From Chitinophaga cymbidii (lineage in GTDB: Bacteria; Bacteroidota; Bacteroidia; Chitinophagales; Chitinophagaceae), in assembly GCF_007992715.1 (NCBI RefSeq), contig NZ_BKAU01000005.1:744001-808000 (forward strand): a stretch of DNA of 64,000 nt, in the 5' to 3' direction. The notes below the pieces were generated by a model. That model worked only from the letters and a program-made list of their open reading frames with translations, was not told the origin of the DNA and did not search any database. The position numbers were made by a program, and so were the translations under genes. Numbering within the stretch: position 1 is the first letter of the stretch; each line of letters begins with the position of its first letter. Below, in pieces: positions 1 through 7,302 of this stretch.

Positions 1-2
1 TT

Positions 3-200
3 GCGGCCCCGGTACCGGGATTGCTGGCCGGTGGCCCGAACCCGGGGCGCCAGGACGGCTGTAAATACCCGTCCACCGCCGCGGACGAAGCCTATGTAGA
101 TGATGATTGCTCCTATGCTTCCAACGAGATCGCGATCAACTGGAACGCGCCGCTGGTATACCTGGCCGCTGCGATAGAGGCCTTGCAGGAGGAGCTTTAG
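3..200 (+). CDS. Glycoside hydrolase family 9 (endoglucanase), C-terminal fragment
   Basis: Reading from base 3 gives 65 residues to a TAG stop at 198-200; the 5' part lies outside the window. The fragment carries GGPNPGRQDG, then YVDDDCSYASNEIAINWNAP, which matches the end of the GH9 (alpha/alpha)6 catalytic domain. In GH9 enzymes the Glu of the SNE(I/V)AI motif is the catalytic acid and the upstream DD lies near the active site. The family cleaves beta-1,4-glucans such as cellulose by inversion. The protein ends right after this motif, so there is no C-terminal CBM or sorting domain. Its stop overlaps the end of the convergent PepSY gene by 4 bp. Family call is strong; substrate is inferred. 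Confidence 0.85.
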   Translation, partial: AAPVPGLLAGGPNPGRQDGCKYPSTAADEAYVDDDCSYASNEIAINWNAPLVYLAAAIEALQEEL

Positions 201-1726
201 AATATGTTTATCCCGGTGTTCATCAGCAAAAGATAGCAAATGATGAACACGATGGCAAAGGATAAAGACAACGCAAAATAGCGCTGGACGAGATGGCTGC
301 CCTTCCGGAAAGGCATCAGGAAGATGAGGTTGAAGCACCATACCGTCAACGCCACTACGAAATTCAGCATCACAAATACCGCGGTATAGACTATGGCGAA
401 AACGGCCGGCTGCAGCACAATGCCGGAGAACAATCCATATAACGCCCCCATCACCGCGCTTACCGGCACAAACCATAATGCATACCGGAACCCGGCCCGC
501 ATGTTGACGGCAAAACTTTTCGACGCCACGCCGCCGGCTATGGTCGATATAGGCCGGTAGCCATTGCGTCGCTGTTTCCGGTAACGCGGCCACCAGATGA
601 TAAAGCCGGTAACGAACAGCACCAGCGGCATCAGCCCGCCGATCAGCGCAACGATCTGCGTGGGCCTGCCCCCGAAGCTGCCGTAATGCAGCGACGCCAG
701 CCATCCGAGGTAAGCGTCCCCCGATTCGGGAAAATCATGGCGGCTGTTCAGTAATATCTTACCACTGTATTGATCGATGATGAGCATTTCCCGCTTGCCG
801 TTATGCTGCACATTTTTACCCAGTATGTCCAGCCGGTAGTTGCCGGTACTGTCCACCGGGAGGCTCACCCCGGCGATCTTTCCGTCAGGCATCACTTTGC
901 TGCCGATAGCCACGATGGCTTTCAGCGGGAGGGGTTTGGCATTTTCCGTGTAGGTGGATCTGGCGCCTAACAGTTGCGCCACGCCCTGGGGAGACTGCCC
1001 GTCCAGCAAAAAAAGCAGGGCGATCACCAGCGGCGAGAAAGTAAAGCAGATGCCGGTGATGGACAGCAGGCTGACCACCGGCGCGGAATAAAACCCCAGT
1101 ACGTTGTGCCAGTCGTAATTCTGCCGTTTGAAACCAGCGCTGAATTTCACCGTCAGCACTTCTTTCAGGTATTTCCATTTTTGCGGTATCCATAAACGGA
1201 GGCCGCTGATGGTGAGTATCAGCAGGCAAAGCGTGGCCAGCCCCACAATGTATCTGCCCACGGCGGGCACCAGCAGGTTGCGGTGCAGTTCGGTAACGAT
1301 GTGAATGAACGTGCTTTCATGCAGTCTTTTCCCGCTCAGCTCCACCGTGTACGGGTTGATGAAAAATTCTTCTTCCGTTTTGAAATTGAACAGGCGGTAG
1401 GCGAGGTTGGGCTTATTTTCCACGTCGTTCGAAATGTAGTCGAAATGCAGGTCGGGATATTTTTTCCGGATGATCGGTACAATTTCTTCGATAGGCATTT
1501 TCTCCTCCTGTTCCATTACGTAGAAGAGTTCGGGGTTCATGGCGCGGTCGATCTCGTCCTGGAAAACGAGGATGCTGCCGGTAACGCCAACAAATGCTAC
1601 GATGGCGCCTGCAATAATGCCCAGGTATACATGCCATTTGCCAAACCAGCGTTGCTGGTGCTTTGCCCAACGGGGGCGGAGTGATCGTAAAAAGCCCATA
1701 AAGGGTAAATGTGGCAAAAAAAACAA
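197..1726 (-). CDS. PepSY-associated membrane protein (iron-uptake reductase type)
   Basis: A 509-residue inner-membrane protein. Near the N-terminus WHVYLGIIAG opens a first membrane segment (about 30-55), followed by a periplasmic PepSY-like stretch, a second segment (about 155-177), the WHNVLGFYSAP segment (about 205-235), LHYGSFGG and a segment ending IIWWPRY (about 345-380). A further hydrophobic tail of about 100 residues holds roughly three more helices. The conserved histidines at helix ends are typical of the PepSY_TM (PiuB/FoxB-like) family, often linked to siderophore or flavin-dependent metal reduction. No siderophore receptor is adjacent, so the role is not fixed by context. The first Met has an alternative ten codons in (MGFLRS). 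Confidence 0.8.
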   Translation of the reverse strand: MFFLPHLPFMGFLRSLRPRWAKHQQRWFGKWHVYLGIIAGAIVAFVGVTGSILVFQDEIDRAMNPELFYVMEQEEKMPIEEIVPIIRKKYPDLHFDYISNDVENKPNLAYRLFNFKTEEEFFINPYTVELSGKRLHESTFIHIVTELHRNLLVPAVGRYIVGLATLCLLILTISGLRLWIPQKWKYLKEVLTVKFSAGFKRQNYDWHNVLGFYSAPVVSLLSITGICFTFSPLVIALLFLLDGQSPQGVAQLLGARSTYTENAKPLPLKAIVAIGSKVMPDGKIAGVSLPVDSTGNYRLDILGKNVQHNGKREMLIIDQYSGKILLNSRHDFPESGDAYLGWLASLHYGSFGGRPTQIVALIGGLMPLVLFVTGFIIWWPRYRKQRRNGYRPISTIAGGVASKSFAVNMRAGFRYALWFVPVSAVMGALYGLFSGIVLQPAVFAIVYTAVFVMLNFVVALTVWCFNLIFLMPFRKGSHLVQRYFALSLSFAIVFIICYLLLMNTGINIF

Positions 1727-1904
1727 CAGGGGATTTACGCAAGAGGGAAAATGATTTGCGCAATAGGGAAATATTGGGCTTCATTTGTAACCTGATCCTC
1801 ATATTGATGACCATATTTCCCGCTTGTTTTGCCATGTTATGGCCGTTTCCCGGTGGCATGGTTTTGGCGCCACTATTGTTTTTATCACCTTAAAATGCAG
1901 TGTT

Positions 1905-2099
1905 ATGGCACCCAGAGACAGAGCAATCGGAAATGACGGGCTGGAGCAGGCTGGTTCCAATCTTGGTAACGATTACAGCAGGAACATTACAAGGGAAAAA
2001 CAGGCGGACGACACATTGAATATCGTTGTGCCGAAGGGAAAGAAGGCAAAGGAGAAAAAAGAAAAAGAGAAGTTTCCTGCACAGAAACCGAAAAAATAA
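1905..2099 (+). CDS. Small lysine-rich hypothetical protein
   Basis: A 64-residue ORF starting MAPRDRAIGN. The last third is almost all Lys, Glu and Pro (VVPKGKKAKEKKEKEKF). There is no signal peptide or membrane segment, so if made it is a highly charged cytoplasmic, possibly nucleic-acid-binding, peptide. Support for a real gene is the strong T-tailed hairpin 8 bp after the stop on the same strand and the lack of any overlapping gene. An in-frame upstream extension to 1824 is possible but reads less like protein. I do not recognise a family. Confidence 0.45.
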   Translation: MAPRDRAIGNDGLEQAGSNLGNDYSRNITREKQADDTLNIVVPKGKKAKEKKEKEKFPAQKPKK

Positions 2100-2106
2100 T
2101 GAAATG

Positions 2107-2138
2107 AGGGCTGGCCAGGGACCAGCCCTTTTTTTTTA
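2107..2138 (+). terminator. Rho-independent terminator after the small lysine-rich ORF
   Basis: An 8-bp perfect stem AGGGCTGG / CCAGCCCT with a 7-nt loop is followed by nine T. The T run is on the plus strand, so it ends transcription coming from the small ORF at 1905. Confidence 0.8.
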
Positions 2139-2154
2139 TGTCATACGGACAACC

Positions 2155-3693
2155 TTAGCTGATCTTCTCCAGCCGCATGTCCATTTTGTTTTCCTTCGTT
2201 TTGTATTCCATGATCATCAGGAATCCCGGCTTGGCGGGGAGCACCGTTGTATTGCCGGTCTTCTCCTTCAGCAGCAGCTCGTCTTTCCGGAATTTGTTGC
2301 CGTTGTATCGGAGGATGTTGTAGTAGCCGCCTTCCTTGCGGGATTTCTTTTTATGATCGATGTAGCAGATGGAGAAATGTTTACGATCGCCCACGCCGGT
2401 GGTGAACCGGTAGTCGAAAGAGCGCGTTTCCTGCATCATGTTGGCAAAGTTGTGGGTGCTCACAAAGGTCGTATTCCATCCTTTGGTCTTGTCTTTCTTG
2501 TCGTATACATTGGCTCTTGTCAGCTTGTGTTTGTCATTGAACTCCATCACTACCACATCTGTAGCGGAGATCCTGGTCATATAAATGTTGCGGGTCAGCG
2601 GAAGCAATACGGTTGACAGTATAAACCCTCCCGGCCAGAAGCTCTTTTTATATCCTTCGCATACGATGAAGGTTTTGCCGTCTGGCCCCGCAATGGCTTC
2701 ATGCGGGTAGAAGTAGCCCTGTTTCCTGGATTTGCCTTTGGTGTTCGTTTGCAGGTAGCGGTTGATCTCGGCGTACCAGGCATTGTAGGTCCTGTTCTGG
2801 ATCCTGCCTTTTTTGTCCGCTTTGTAAAAAGCGATGCCTTCGCTGGAATGACGCCGTACTTTCGCATTTTTACGGAAGTAACGGCCCGTTACCAGCACGG
2901 TGTCCGTACCGGGTATGAAAGATGCGGCGATCGGCAGCATATTGTATTTTTCGCGGGATTCGTTGATGTCGAACTTTTTCTTTTTGTTATAGATGTTATA
3001 GGCGGTGAGCTTCACGGCATATTTGCGGCTGCTCCTTGTTCTCACTGTTTTTACGAGGAACACGCTATCTGTCTGGGCTAGTATTTCCGCGTGGTGCTTG
3101 AACCGCTTTTCCATGGGTGACGACAGCTTCCAGGATTTTTTATCCTCCGAATCGTAATAGTTCATCTCGTAGCCATAGATGCCTCTTTCCTTCAATGAAT
3201 AGATGACGATGTAACCATGCAGGCCGGCATCGTGCAGGCTGATGTTGGCGTGGCCGGGTTTGTGCACCACGTGATCGCTGAGGCCGGGCTTACCAAAACC
3301 TTTGCTGTAGTGCCGCACATAGTGCTGCTTCAGCTTGCCGTCAAAACCATAAATGCGTACTTCCGCCTTAAAGGTCAGCGGATGAAAGAACAGGAAGGCC
3401 AGCGTGCTGTCGTTGCAGGCTGCTTCCCGTATCTGGATGGAGTTTTCGGCTTCGAACCGTATTTCCTTCACCTTGTTCAGGTTCTCGTCCATCACGTGCA
3501 CCGTATAGGAATTGGTGTCTTTCGACAGCCGGTCGTTCATTGCGAAAAGGTAATATCCTTTGATCTGATTTTGATGAACGATGTAGCCGTTGTTTTGCAG
3601 GGAAGTCTGGTCGAGATCACTGATGCTGAGCTTTCGTTGGGCCGTTGCAGTGAAGGTAATGAGTATGGCGAGGAGTAATAATGTCTGTTTCAT
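2155..3693 (-). CDS. Secreted protein of unknown function
   Basis: A 512-residue protein with a clear signal peptide (MKQTLLLLAILITFTATAQ). The mature part is rich in beta-strand-like, basic and aromatic stretches, such as a run of short segments separated by charged turns, which would suit a beta-propeller or similar repeat fold, but I could not assign a family. No catalytic motif is visible. It starts only 3 bp after the stop of the upstream M48 peptidase gene, so the two are almost surely cotranscribed and may act together in the periplasm or at the outer membrane. Confidence 0.75.
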   Translation of the reverse strand: MKQTLLLLAILITFTATAQRKLSISDLDQTSLQNNGYIVHQNQIKGYYLFAMNDRLSKDTNSYTVHVMDENLNKVKEIRFEAENSIQIREAACNDSTLAFLFFHPLTFKAEVRIYGFDGKLKQHYVRHYSKGFGKPGLSDHVVHKPGHANISLHDAGLHGYIVIYSLKERGIYGYEMNYYDSEDKKSWKLSSPMEKRFKHHAEILAQTDSVFLVKTVRTRSSRKYAVKLTAYNIYNKKKKFDINESREKYNMLPIAASFIPGTDTVLVTGRYFRKNAKVRRHSSEGIAFYKADKKGRIQNRTYNAWYAEINRYLQTNTKGKSRKQGYFYPHEAIAGPDGKTFIVCEGYKKSFWPGGFILSTVLLPLTRNIYMTRISATDVVVMEFNDKHKLTRANVYDKKDKTKGWNTTFVSTHNFANMMQETRSFDYRFTTGVGDRKHFSICYIDHKKKSRKEGGYYNILRYNGNKFRKDELLLKEKTGNTTVLPAKPGFLMIMEYKTKENKMDMRLEKIS

Positions 3694-3696
3694 GCA

Positions 3697-5076
3697 TCAG
3701 GATTTGCTGTAAGTGGAACTTTTGGCGGATTCGCTTTTGAAGGCGGGATAGCTGCCCAGCTGCGCGGCGAACTGGCTGAGGTAGTGGAAAGACAGCTCTG
3801 CGTATTCTTCCAGGTACAGGTTCTCGATGAATTGCAGCAGCGTATTGTAGCCGTTGCCATAAGCAGGCGAGGGCAGCTTGATCTTTGTGCCGAGCTTGTG
3901 CTGTTTCTGGGCGCTGTAGCAGCCGTTGAGGATCTTTCCTACCTGGGTCACCAGGTAAGGATCATCGGGTGTCTGCTGCAGGAGCAGGATCGTGTAGTAC
4001 AGGCTGGCGGTGTAGTTATTGGCGGAATAAGCGTACTCAACGATCTCGTAACGGAAGAGCCTTTTCAGCTTTTCGAAGGATGCGGATGTTTTGTTCTCCG
4101 GTGTTTTATTAACGGAATACGTGGCTACGGCGGGTTCCAGCAGTTTGATCCTTGCCTGGCAGTCCGGGTGCGTTTTCATGGAATCCTCCAGTTCCTTGTC
4201 CCGGCTGAGGTTGGCGTGGCCGCCGAGAAGACCTTCCTGTTTGTTCAGCCAGCGGTCCTGGAAGGGATATTTTTTGGAATCGAACATCTGGCGGAGGCAG
4301 GCGTTCATGTTCAGGGAATCTTCATCGATCTTGTCCAGCATCGCCAGTGCGGAGAGCGCCTCCTGCAGATCGAACCCGGTGTTGCGGAGGAATGCGAGGC
4401 CGAGGGAGTCCGCTTCCGTTTCATGGTCGCGGCTGTGGCGGCGGGTGTCGAAAACGAGCCCCTGCTGCAGGGCTTCCAGCTTACCGAGCTTGTTGTACCG
4501 TGTTTTTTTGATCTGCCGCAGTTCTTTCTGCAGGTCTTTGGATGTGATATCGGTCACATATTTGGCCATTTTCTTTTCGCTGTGTTCCAGGTAATAGTGC
4601 GCCAGCTCATGGCAAAGCACAAATGCAGCCTGGCTTTCATTTTCCAGCTTTGAAAAAAGCCCCATGTTGAAGAGGATGATGCCCTGCCCGATGTAGCTCG
4701 CGTTCGGGGAAGCGGATCTTGAAAAGTAGCAGCTGATCTGCCGGTCCTTCAATTCCGGGTTGCCAGCTACAACGGCCGCCAGCAGACTGTTCATGTACTT
4801 TTGCGCCTCCGGCAGCGTGAATATTTCTTTGTCCTTGAACTTCGACTGGATGTGTTCCCATCTTTGTTCGTAGAGTTTCTCGTAATCTTTTTTGTTTTCG
4901 GAGGGGAGGTCTTTTACCATTTGCTTGTACTGCTTTTCGAACTTTCCGGAAAGCGTGCTGAGCGTGGCGGTATTGACGGTGGAGGGTGTGAATGTTTCCT
5001 TTGTCTGCGCGTGGGCGGGAAACGTGGCCGTGAGGGTGAGGCACACTGCGGCCAGGTGGAACAAATGATGTCGCAT
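3697..5076 (-). CDS. M48 family metalloprotease, secreted
   Basis: A 459-residue protein with a signal peptide ending near FPAHAQ. The zinc-binding motif HELAH sits at about residues 156-160 (VLCHELAHYYLEH), and the third ligand is in HETEADSLGL at about 218-226, as in BepA/LoiP-type M48 peptidases. Unlike HtpX there are no membrane helices around the motif, so it should act as a soluble periplasmic peptidase. The C-terminal half is helical and may carry TPR-like repeats, as in BepA, which works in outer-membrane protein quality control. It is the first gene of a two-gene unit with the secreted unknown protein downstream. Family call is firm, target unknown. Confidence 0.88.
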   Translation of the reverse strand: MRHHLFHLAAVCLTLTATFPAHAQTKETFTPSTVNTATLSTLSGKFEKQYKQMVKDLPSENKKDYEKLYEQRWEHIQSKFKDKEIFTLPEAQKYMNSLLAAVVAGNPELKDRQISCYFSRSASPNASYIGQGIILFNMGLFSKLENESQAAFVLCHELAHYYLEHSEKKMAKYVTDITSKDLQKELRQIKKTRYNKLGKLEALQQGLVFDTRRHSRDHETEADSLGLAFLRNTGFDLQEALSALAMLDKIDEDSLNMNACLRQMFDSKKYPFQDRWLNKQEGLLGGHANLSRDKELEDSMKTHPDCQARIKLLEPAVATYSVNKTPENKTSASFEKLKRLFRYEIVEYAYSANNYTASLYYTILLLQQTPDDPYLVTQVGKILNGCYSAQKQHKLGTKIKLPSPAYGNGYNTLLQFIENLYLEEYAELSFHYLSQFAAQLGSYPAFKSESAKSSTYSKS

Positions 5077-5160
5077 TGTTTTCAGGTAGAGGGATTTAAT
5101 GTGGGGTAAATATATGAAAATAATTAGTATAGTGTTAGTGTTTCAAGGTTTTATGATACG

Positions 5161-5250
5161 CTTTGTTCGCTCATCCTTCGCTTTTTCAGTCAATTTTCAC
5201 TGGCAGAGCGAAGGATAAGCGAAGGATGAGTATAGGATGAGCCAAGGTAA
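5161..5250. repeat. Cluster of inverted 11-bp direct repeats
   Basis: The right half holds four tandem 11-bp units: AGCGAAGGATA (5207-5217), AGCGAAGGATG (5218-5228), AGTATAGGATG (5229-5239) and AGCCAAGGTAA (5240-5250). The left half holds two units in opposite orientation: AGCGAAGGATG read on the minus strand at 5172-5182 and AGCGAACAAAG at 5161-5171. The halves are separated by 24 bp and could form a long cruciform or hairpin. The rest of the 5077-5488 stretch has no gene I can support. Confidence 0.7.
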
Positions 5251-5488
5251 TACGTCCTAAAGTAGGTTTACACCCTTGCCGGTAATCCTGGTTACGGTTT
5301 ACATTGACTTGTGCTATTATGGGTTTCACCCCATGTTTTCATACAACTTGCCACATGTTGCCCCGTTTGGCATTCTGCAGCTGTAATTTCATATCAGATG
5401 GAAAGGAGGGGGAAATATGTGGACAGTGAGAGGCTGCGCTCCTATACCCAGGCAACAACAAGATAGTCATGATGTTATCCGTTGCTGA

Positions 5489-5662
5489 ATGCTAGGCCCC
5501 ACAAACAGACTTTTATTAATCGATCCATTGACAGGGAATTATCCTGAGCTATCTTCATACCAGTTTGCAGGTAATCTTCCTATTGACGTGATAGATTTAG
5601 ATGGACTGGTTTTTTTTAGAATTCTATATATCATTACATGGAAAAAAGTTTTACGATATTGA
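5489..5662 (+). pseudogene. RHS-repeat toxin core, decayed C-terminal remnant
   Basis: The open frame encodes IDPLTGNYPELSSYQFAGN followed by LPIDVIDLDGL. This is the hallmark end of the RHS core seen in Bacteroidota polymorphic toxins, which usually reads RLGRFLSIDPL, then YPELSPYQFAGNNPI, then IDLDG. Here the upstream part is broken: the codons corresponding to RLGRF are interrupted by a stop at 5486-5488 and an apparent 9-bp insertion. The frame ends 16 codons after IDLDGL without a toxin domain. No further RHS core is present upstream, so this is a scar left after deletion. Its position just before small orphan ORFs and an immunity-like gene is what a worn toxin tail looks like. Confidence 0.7.
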
Positions 5663-5727
5663 GTTATAAATTATAATGACGTCTGAATGAATAATGGTTT
5701 TGGAATTCTAGTTAACTGTCTTGGAAG

Positions 5728-5883
5728 ATGGAAAAAAAGTCATTGACTAAAAGGATAAGCTGGTCAAAACAGATTCAGAAAGCGATAAATCAAAAATTGA
5801 TGGAAATGGAAACTAAAGCTATTGGTAAATATATTTTGATTGCATCGTTGTTAATAATATTTCTTTTCTTGTATTGGGGATAA
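5728..5883 (+). CDS. Small membrane protein, possibly 5' part of a broken gene
   Basis: A 51-residue ORF starting MEKKSLTKRISWSKQ, with a basic amphipathic N-terminus and one membrane segment at the C-terminus (about 34-50). It is not homologous to anything I recognise. Its last ten bases overlap the start of the next ORF in another frame, and the next ORF continues the hydrophobic character without its own ATG. The two may be a coupled pair or a single four-helix protein split by a frameshift near 5866. Membrane immunity proteins of polymorphic toxins often look like this, but that is inference from position. Confidence 0.4.
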   Translation: MEKKSLTKRISWSKQIQKAINQKLMEMETKAIGKYILIASLLIIFLFLYWG

Positions 5884-6227
5884 AAGATGCAATAGTGATT
5901 AATGTATCAGTTGAGGATATTTTATTTTTAATTATTCTAGGTTTCCCCTCGGCTTTCATTCCTTCTTTTTTTATTTTCTTTTTGTATCTAGGGTTGAAAA
6001 GGCTAGTCAATAAGGTGAAAATAAGAAGCCTTTATATTTCTTTATTATGCATACTCTCGACAGGCTTTTTTCTATTGGTTGTTTCATTGAATTGGTATAT
6101 TGTTAAGAATAGATACTTTAATTTTTTAGATTTTGTCACAAAAGACAATTTCTATTTCGTTTTTACAGCGATGTCTATGATAATAATACCGTTCGTTGAT
6201 AAAAACACTGGCAGAGAACCAGTATAG
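5874..6227 (+). CDS. Small multi-pass membrane protein, unknown function
   Basis: 117 residues if started at the TTG at 5874; no in-frame ATG lies near the beginning, which is a reason to suspect that the true start is in the preceding ORF. Three or four hydrophobic segments are visible (about 15-38, 50-72 and 90-107), with basic loops such as LKRLVNKVKIRS between. Base composition is AT-rich like the rest of this island and unlike the GC-rich genes on both sides. Probably an orphan membrane immunity protein or remnant; I cannot name a family. Confidence 0.45.
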   Translation: MGIKDAIVINVSVEDILFLIILGFPSAFIPSFFIFFLYLGLKRLVNKVKIRSLYISLLCILSTGFFLLVVSLNWYIVKNRYFNFLDFVTKDNFYFVFTAMSMIIIPFVDKNTGREPV

Positions 6228-6346
6228 TTTATACACTTATACCGGCTGGTTTTTAAAGATGGATAGCAGTATTGAGTTTTTAACAAGCTGTAGAATATGA
6301 AAAATCTCTAAATGTAAAGGTTCAATTAAACGTAGTTAAGCAGTTT

Positions 6347-6808
6347 ATGAAATCTTGTATTATTTATAAAACATTTAAGGACGAATATAAAATAGTGGCT
6401 CAATGCGAGACTTCAGCCGGCTATTTATTGGCTGTTACACCTGTATTTATTATTCCTGTAAATTGCTCCGATGAGGACTTGTTTTCTACTATCTTGAAAG
6501 TGCTTAATAACAGCACTGAAAAGGTTAAAGCTCCTGCCAGGGATGATTTTCCAGAGCTTCAAAAAAAGATGCTCATTGATTTACAAGAAAAATCATTCAC
6601 GAAATTATATACAGGTTCTACGAGTTGTGAAATCAGGGTGAAGGATAAGATACTGTGCATATACCCTAATACATTACTAACGGCAGGAAAACCCAGGGAT
6701 GGCTTATCTTGGATAGAGGAAGACAAAGTTGTAATTGAAGAAAATGCGGTTAATGTTGATAACTTGGTTTTGCAAGTGAAAGAATTACTTGGCCGGAAAT
6801 ATTATTAA
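6347..6808 (+). CDS. CdiI-like contact-dependent inhibition immunity protein
   Basis: A 153-residue cytoplasmic protein. The order of features, a short strand start (SCIIYKTFKDEYKIV), the GYLLAVTPVFIIPVN segment, a DEDLFSTILKVLNNS helix, the LQEKSFTKLYTGSTSCEI segment and a C-terminal helix ending VKELLG, resembles the CdiI/DUF1436 immunity family, which binds and blocks a cognate toxin tip. This is pattern memory, not a search. It stands alone without an intact toxin, downstream of the RHS scar, so it would be an orphan immunity gene that may protect against neighbours. The reading frame is intact and starts at ATG. Confidence 0.5.
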   Translation: MKSCIIYKTFKDEYKIVAQCETSAGYLLAVTPVFIIPVNCSDEDLFSTILKVLNNSTEKVKAPARDDFPELQKKMLIDLQEKSFTKLYTGSTSCEIRVKDKILCIYPNTLLTAGKPRDGLSWIEEDKVVIEENAVNVDNLVLQVKELLGRKYY

Positions 6809-6833
6809 TGAGGCTCTCGCAGTTATATCTACC

Positions 6834-7060
6834 ATGAAACTGTTGGGAAGTAAAGCAGAACAGGAATTCAGGCAAGAATTTGCACGATCACATAAACATT
6901 TGTTTGAGTCCATGGGAGGAAAGTTCCTTTCAAGCGTGATACAAAAGATACTTTGCTAAAGATCGGCAAAGAAGAAGGTTGGAGTAAGGAAGCTATGAAT
7001 GAAGTAAGAGCCGCGAAGGCAAGTTGGGAGCGACAATTGAAAAAGAAGGTAATTAATTAA
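6834..7060 (+). pseudogene. Frameshifted ORF, possible toxin-tail remnant
   Basis: The first frame reads MKLLGSKAEQEFRQEFARSH and on to MGGKF, stopping at 6957-6959. A second frame from about 6935 continues KRDTKDTLLKIGKEEGWSKE and ends at 7058-7060. Joining the two at GGKF-KRDT gives one smooth charged helical protein; the extra bases CTTTC at the junction look like a 5-bp insertion. The first frame is also open upstream of its ATG (NEALAVIST), so the piece may once have been the end of a longer protein such as a toxin. Function unknown. Confidence 0.4.
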
Positions 7061-7063
7061 GTT

Positions 7064-7291
7064 ATGGAAGTAGTAAGGAAAATACGGGTGTTGAAAATGG
7101 ACAAATATGAGCCTGTGGGAATTATTGCAACAATTTGTTTTCTTGATGGAGAGCCACCTAAAATAGGAGACATTGTAGAGTACAAGGACGACCGTTATAA
7201 GATTAATGGTGTGATTGTTTCTGGTAGTTCTGAAAAGATTAAAGATAATTGGTCGAATGGGTTCTATGATTGCAATATGGAAAAGGTTTAG
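7064..7291 (+). CDS. Small protein of unknown function, immunity-like position
   Basis: A 75-residue ORF beginning MEVVRKIRVLKMDKYEP. It contains a GEPPKIGDIVEYKDDRYKI segment that looks like a small beta-barrel. The ATG lies 3 bp after the stop of the frameshifted ORF in front of it, so the two were probably read together, as toxin and immunity genes are. No family is recognised and the role is a guess from spacing alone. Confidence 0.4.
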   Translation: MEVVRKIRVLKMDKYEPVGIIATICFLDGEPPKIGDIVEYKDDRYKINGVIVSGSSEKIKDNWSNGFYDCNMEKV

Positions 7292-7302
7292 TCCGGTCTT
7301 AA

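Noticed and set aside
5161..5250. CRISPR array
   Set aside because: Units are 11 bp, contiguous without spacers, and no cas gene is near.
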